Shown here in pieces: positions 59,998 through 64,000 of a DNA stretch of 64,000 bases. Location: assembly GCF_008807015.1 (NCBI RefSeq), contig NZ_CP031700.1, positions 186,001 through 250,000 of the forward strand, written 5' to 3'. The notes below the pieces were generated by a model that saw only the letters and a program-made list of their open reading frames with translations, had not been told where the DNA came from and did not search any database. A program made the translations under genes and the position numbers. The first letter of the stretch is position 1, and each line of letters opens with the position of its first letter. The stretch comes from Neisseria zalophi (lineage in GTDB: Bacteria; Pseudomonadota; Gammaproteobacteria; Burkholderiales; Neisseriaceae).

Positions 59998-60885
59998 TTA
60001 ACGCCGGGTACCGCTCAAACATGCCCAACCGTCATCGGTTTGCACAGGGGCAAGTTCGAACCATTCATTGTAAATACTGCTCATTTCTTCGACTTGTTCG
60101 TCAAGAATGCCGGATAACACAATCCGGCCGCCCTGTTTGGTACGTTCGGCCAGCAAACTGCCGAGCATCCGCAAGGGGTTGGCTAAAATATTGGCAACCA
60201 CAACGTCAAACTGATGCGGCGGCAAGGCATCGGGCAGCAGGAAGGTGGCCGATACATTGTTTTGCGCGGCATTATTGTTGCTGGCACGGATCGCCTGTTC
60301 GTCGATATCCACACCGGTGGCACTGCCGGCACCCAGTTTCAGGGCGGCAATGGCGAGAATACCCGAACCGCAACCGTAATCCAAAACGGATTCGCCACCT
60401 TTGAGGTTGTTGTCCAGCCACTGCAAACACAGGCGGGTCGTCGGATGGCTGCCGGTGCCGAATGCCAAACCGGGGTCTAATTGCAGGTTAACGGCATTTT
60501 CATCGGGTGCATCATGCCATGACGGGGTAATCCATAAACGTTCGGAAATCTGAATCGGATCAAACTGCGCCTGAGTCAGCCGAACCCAATCTTGCTCGGC
60601 CAATAATTCTGTTTCATATTCGGGAACGGCGATACCGCAATCTTCGGCGGCTGAGGCCACAGCGGGGGCAACATCGGCGGACTCATCAAACAATGCAATC
60701 ACTTTGCTCTGCTGCCAAATTTGCTCGGCCGGCATTCCCGGCTCACCGAAAATGGCCTGCTCATTGGCCGTTCCGGCATAAGCATCTTCAATGGCAGCCG
60801 AAAGCGCACCGTGTTCCATCAGCGCATCGGCAAGGCGTTCGGCAACATTATCTTTAACGGCAATCGTGATTTGTTGGTAAGACAT
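59998..60885 (-). CDS. prmA: Ribosomal protein L11 methyltransferase
   Basis: 295 residues. PrmA trimethylates several residues of L11. The N-terminal substrate-binding domain is followed by the SAM motif SVLDYGCGSGILAIAALKLGA and VVANILANPL. DPGLAFGTGSHPTTRLCLQWL is the family signature. It lies 40 bases upstream of ruvC in the same direction, with a DUS between them. Confidence 0.97.
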   Translation of the reverse strand: MSYQQITIAVKDNVAERLADALMEHGALSAAIEDAYAGTANEQAIFGEPGMPAEQIWQQSKVIALFDESADVAPAVASAAEDCGIAVPEYETELLAEQDWVRLTQAQFDPIQISERLWITPSWHDAPDENAVNLQLDPGLAFGTGSHPTTRLCLQWLDNNLKGGESVLDYGCGSGILAIAALKLGAGSATGVDIDEQAIRASNNNAAQNNVSATFLLPDALPPHQFDVVVANILANPLRMLGSLLAERTKQGGRIVLSGILDEQVEEMSSIYNEWFELAPVQTDDGWACLSGTRR

Positions 60886-61092
60886 AGCGGATATTCTTTC
60901 TGAGGCCGTCTGAAAACAAAACGGCCGGTGATTGGAAAAACAAAGACAACCGGCAATCTATAAACTTAACACAGCCGGAACCTGAAGCGGTTTGTTGCGC
61001 GATTCTAACAAAAAAAGGCATCAGGTCAAACTGAAAAACCATATATCTTGAATAAGATACATCAATAAACACTTTGCCGTTATTCATATAAT

Positions 61093-61122
61093 GAGGCCGT
61101 CTGAAACCTTTCAGACGGCCTC
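61093..61122 (-). terminator. Inverted DUS pair, terminator of the MliC-like lipoprotein gene
   Basis: GAGGCCGTCTGAAA and its complement are separated by two bases, forming a 14-bp stem just beyond the stop codon at 61142. Confidence 0.8.
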
Positions 61123-61141
61123 CAATAGAAACGGCCAATGC

Positions 61142-61624
61142 TTACAAAGGCATACAGTTTCTCATTATAATGTCATCAACATCAATCATTTCACTGGCGA
61201 CTTCTTGTTTTTCAGTACGGGTCAAGAAGCCGTTGCCTTCGGCATATAAATCATTGCTGCCTTGATTGTCTACGCGCCAAGTATAAGTGCCGTTGCCGAA
61301 TGTAATCGTGTCGGCATTGCTGGCTTCAGTATCATGGTTTAGTTTGAGTGTTTCGTTGTCAAAGCGCACCTCAGCCACCGCACCATTGTTTTCCATATAA
61401 TAACGGGCATCCAGAGTATTACCGTCGCTACACTGGAAAGAGCGCCAATCCGCATCTTTTTCCGCAGCCAGTTTACCGAGAGAGGCAGGCGCGGCATCGG
61501 ATGTTTCTACGGCAGAAGTGGCGGCGGCAGATTCGGTTTCCGCAGGTGCGGCCGCTTGTTCCTGACTACAAGCCGCCAAAACAGGCAGCAACATAAAAGG
61601 CAAACATAATTTAAGCAGTTTCAT
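61142..61624 (-). CDS. Small lipoprotein with a MliC-like domain
   Basis: 160 residues. The signal ends in the lipobox LAAC (Cys19), followed by an Ala/Glu/Thr-rich linker to about residue 55. The C-terminal part FQCSDGNTLDARYYMENNGAVAEV with a second Cys near the end (MRNCMPL) resembles the beta-barrel of MliC/PliC lysozyme inhibitors, with a probable disulfide. The resemblance is weak and the inhibitor role is inference. It is monocistronic. Confidence 0.65.
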   Translation of the reverse strand: MKLLKLCLPFMLLPVLAACSQEQAAAPAETESAAATSAVETSDAAPASLGKLAAEKDADWRSFQCSDGNTLDARYYMENNGAVAEVRFDNETLKLNHDTEASNADTITFGNGTYTWRVDNQGSNDLYAEGNGFLTRTEKQEVASEMIDVDDIIMRNCMPL

Positions 61625-61909
61625 ATCGATTTCCGAAAATGATGATAAGAATAAACGGATAAGAATCAGGCCGGCTTATCTAACGGCTTGATTCCGCTAC
61701 AGCAGGCTTCAAACCTAATATTCAAACACCTGTGCCATAACATAATTATTCTAATATAGAATATCAAAACGCAGTATAGAATATTTACAGTCAATTTTAT
61801 TTATTGACAAGCATAGGGCTTTCAGACGGCCGGTGCATACCCCGCTATACAATCTCTTGCTATAATGACACGCTATACGCCGTTATCCAGCCAAAATAAA
61901 GACCACACC

Positions 61910-63805
61910 ATGAGCCAAACCCCTTTACTCGACACCATTAACCTGCCGGAAGATTTACGCGGCCTAGATGCCAAACAACTGCCGCAAGTAGCAGAAGAAT
62001 TGCGTACCTTTCTCTTGGCATCGGTCGGGCAAACGGGCGGGCATTTCGCCAGCAATCTCGGTGCGGTCGAGCTGACGGTTGCGCTACATTATGTTTACAA
62101 CACGCCGGAAGACCATTTGGTTTGGGATGTCGGTCATCAAAGCTATCCGCACAAAATCCTGACCGGCCGCAAAGACCGCATGAACACCATGCGCAAATAC
62201 GGCGGTTTGGCAGGGTTTCCCAAACGCAGCGAATCCGAATACGACGCTTTCGGAGTCGGCCATTCTTCTACTTCGATAGGAGCCGCACTCGGCATGGCAG
62301 TGGCAGACAAACTGGCCGGCAATGATAAACGCAGTGTCGCCATTATCGGCGACGGTGCCATGACGGCAGGCCAAGCTTTCGAAGCCTTAAATTGTGCGGG
62401 CGATATGGATATTGATCTGCTCGTAATTCTCAATGACAACGAAATGTCGATTTCACCCAATGTCGGCGCCCTGCCCAAATACCTTGCCCGCAATGTGGTG
62501 CGCGATATGCACGGGCTGTTGAGCACGATTAAAGCCCAATCCACCAAAGTATTGGATAAACTGCCGGGTGCCTTGGAAATCGCCCAAAAAGTCGAACACA
62601 GAATCAAAACCATCGCAGGCGAAGCGGAGCACGTAAAACAATCTTTATCACTGTTTGAAAACTTCGGCTTTCACTATACCGGCCCGGTCGACGGTCATAA
62701 TGTCGATAATCTGGTGGAAGTACTTCAGGATTTGCGCCATAAAAAAGGCCCGCAAATCCTGCATGTGATTACCAAGAAAGGGCAAGGCTACAAACTGGCC
62801 GAAAATGATCCGGTCAAATACCATGCCGTTTCCACACTGGCACAAGACAATAAAGAAACCGTACCCAGCACACCGAAACCGGCCGCCAAACCGACTTATA
62901 CGCAAATCTTCGGCAAATGGTTGTGCGATCAGGCCGCCGCCGACAGCCGCTTAATCGCCATTACCCCCGCCATGCGGGAAGGCAGCGGCTTGGTCGAATA
63001 TGAAAAACAGTTCCCCGAGCGTTATTTTGATGTCGGCATTGCCGAACAGCATGCGATTACCTTTGCCGGTGGCTTAGCCTGTTGCGGTAGCAAGCCTGTT
63101 GTCGCCATCTACTCCACCTTTTTACAACGCGGCTACGACCAACTGATTCACGATATTGCCTTACAAAACCTACCGGTTTTATTTGCGATCGACCGTGCCG
63201 GCATCGTCGGTGCCGACGGCCCTACCCATGCCGGTTTATATGATTTAAGTTTCTTACGCTGCGTACCAAATATGGTCATCGCCGCACCGAGCGATGAAAA
63301 CGAATGCCGGTTGCTGCTATCAACCTGCTATCAGATAGACGGCCCGGCTGCGGTACGCTATCCGCGTGGTTCGGGTATCGGTGCCGATGTTTCAGACGGC
63401 CTGAATACCGTGCCCGTCGGCAAAGGATTAATCAAACGCGAAGGTAGAAAAACCGCATTTATCGCATTCGGCAGTATGGTACAAACCGCACTCGAAGCGG
63501 CAGAAACATTGGATGCCACCGTAGCCGATATGCGCTTTGTGAAACCTTTAGACGAAGCCTTAATCTGCAGCTTGGCACAATCGCACGATTATCTGGTTAC
63601 CATTGAAGAAAATACCGCACAAGGCGGTGCGGGCAGTGCGGTATTGGAAGTATTGGCCAAACACAATATCTGCAAACCGACCCTATTATTGGGCGTGGCC
63701 GATACGGTTACCGAACACGGCGACCCCAAACGGCTGATTGATGATTTAGGCTTGAGCACCGAAGGCGTATTACGGCAGGTTCAAAACTGGCAGGCTCAAA
63801 TTTAA
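61910..63805 (+). CDS. dxs: 1-deoxy-D-xylulose-5-phosphate synthase
   Basis: 631 residues from the ATG at 61910 ([17 protein letters not shown]). It condenses pyruvate and glyceraldehyde 3-phosphate in the first step of the MEP isoprenoid pathway. [18 protein letters not shown], the TPP/Mg motif [15 protein letters not shown] with LNDNEMSIS, and the transketolase-like [15 protein letters not shown] are present. A start at 61865 would add 15 polar residues and is less likely. A DUS lies within the gene near 63390. The stop overlaps the stop of the convergent gene. Confidence 0.97.
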   Translation: MSQTPLLDTINLPEDLRGLDAKQLPQVAEELRTFLLASVGQTGGHFASNLGAVELTVALHYVYNTPEDHLVWDVGHQSYPHKILTGRKDRMNTMRKYGGLAGFPKRSESEYDAFGVGHSSTSIGAALGMAVADKLAGNDKRSVAIIGDGAMTAGQAFEALNCAGDMDIDLLVILNDNEMSISPNVGALPKYLARNVVRDMHGLLSTIKAQSTKVLDKLPGALEIAQKVEHRIKTIAGEAEHVKQSLSLFENFGFHYTGPVDGHNVDNLVEVLQDLRHKKGPQILHVITKKGQGYKLAENDPVKYHAVSTLAQDNKETVPSTPKPAAKPTYTQIFGKWLCDQAAADSRLIAITPAMREGSGLVEYEKQFPERYFDVGIAEQHAITFAGGLACCGSKPVVAIYSTFLQRGYDQLIHDIALQNLPVLFAIDRAGIVGADGPTHAGLYDLSFLRCVPNMVIAAPSDENECRLLLSTCYQIDGPAAVRYPRGSGIGADVSDGLNTVPVGKGLIKREGRKTAFIAFGSMVQTALEAAETLDATVADMRFVKPLDEALICSLAQSHDYLVTIEENTAQGGAGSAVLEVLAKHNICKPTLLLGVADTVTEHGDPKRLIDDLGLSTEGVLRQVQNWQAQI

Positions 63806-64000
63806 TGTGCCTTGCCGTCTGAAAGATTCAACACTTTTTCTAATGCGTTGATTTGCCCGCTACCCAAACGCGGACGTGCCAAATCCAATGTTGCGGCCGC
63901 CCAAATACGGTATTTCTGCCGCTCGGCTTCATCCATCACCGACAAATGCCCTTCTACCGTCGAATCGTCTCCCCGCACAATAGGGCCGGTGAGTGCCGAT
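63802..64000 (-). CDS. DUF2520/Rossmann-like protein, C-terminal part (runs off the window)
   Basis: The last 65 or so codons are present. The frame begins [19 protein letters not shown], the signature of the DUF2520 helical domain that follows a Rossmann domain in this family, related to ketopantoate reductases. The function is unknown. The C-terminal residues LSDGKAH overlie a DUS core (GCCGTCTGAA). Its stop codon overlaps that of dxs on the other strand. Confidence 0.75.
   Translation of the reverse strand, partial: SALTGPIVRGDDSTVEGHLSVMDEAERQKYRIWAAATLDLARPRLGSGQINALEKVLNLSDGKAH

Overview
The window looks like the chromosome of a Neisseria species (Betaproteobacteria, Neisseriaceae). 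The strongest evidence is the DNA uptake sequence (DUS) AGGCCGTCTGAA, the AG- dialect of the genus. It occurs dozens of times on both strands, alone or as inverted pairs that double as transcription terminators. Gene content agrees: pilT/pilU, lpxL, waaA, a beta-proteobacterial DksA, and a surface lipoprotein resembling meningococcal factor H binding protein. The species cannot be named from the sequence alone. Most genes are conserved housekeeping genes.

Layout. 1-4.2 kb: an rRNA operon on the minus strand (16S, tRNA-Ile, tRNA-Ala, 5' part of 23S) with a clear promoter and boxA sites. 4.4-7.8 kb: dksA, proC-yggT, pgk. 8.0-12.8 kb: an accessory stretch with an fHbp-like lipoprotein, a gamma-resorcylate-decarboxylase-like amidohydrolase, a decayed gene, a DUF4259 gene and a pentapeptide-repeat/coiled-coil/membrane protein built on a 25 x 15-bp tandem array. 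12.9-22.5 kb: uvrD, a small outer-membrane barrel with a possible leader ORF, an AlgR-type regulator, a TlpA-type thioredoxin with a thioesterase, rlmH, slyX with an antiporter, and a non-catalytic M16 peptidase homologue. 22.9-31.7 kb: rpsP-rimM-trmD-rplS, a Pat-like acetyltransferase, tsaB-rimI-UDG-like, prfB and an MscS channel. 31.7-42.2 kb: bolA-like, ftsE-ftsX, the whole ATP synthase operon atpIBEFHAGDC, and parB. 42.5-45 kb: xseB-ispA and a BenE-type transporter.

45.1-47 kb holds the most unusual gene: a membrane domain matching the Pycsar anti-phage effector PycTM (DUF5706), joined to a C-terminal beta-propeller-like domain resembling DUF3616. No cyclase gene lies beside it. 47.3-51.3 kb: a methyltransferase, yggS, pilT and pilU. 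51.3-54.2 kb: an intact IS5-family element, murA, and an 81-bp palindromic miniature element derived from the same IS end. 54.2-64 kb: waaA, fau, mnmG, lpxL-like, ruvC, prmA, a small lipoprotein, dxs, and the 3' end of a DUF2520 gene that runs off the window.

The window is mainly translation and ribosome maturation (rRNA, rplS operon, rlmH, prmA, prfB, tsaB, rimI, mnmG), energy (atp, pgk), envelope (murA, waaA, lpxL, ftsEX, lipoproteins) and DNA repair or recombination (uvrD, ruvC, xseB, UDG-like). The accessory genes at 8-12.8 kb and 45-47 kb are the places to look for new biology. No CRISPR array, prophage or plasmid replication gene was seen.
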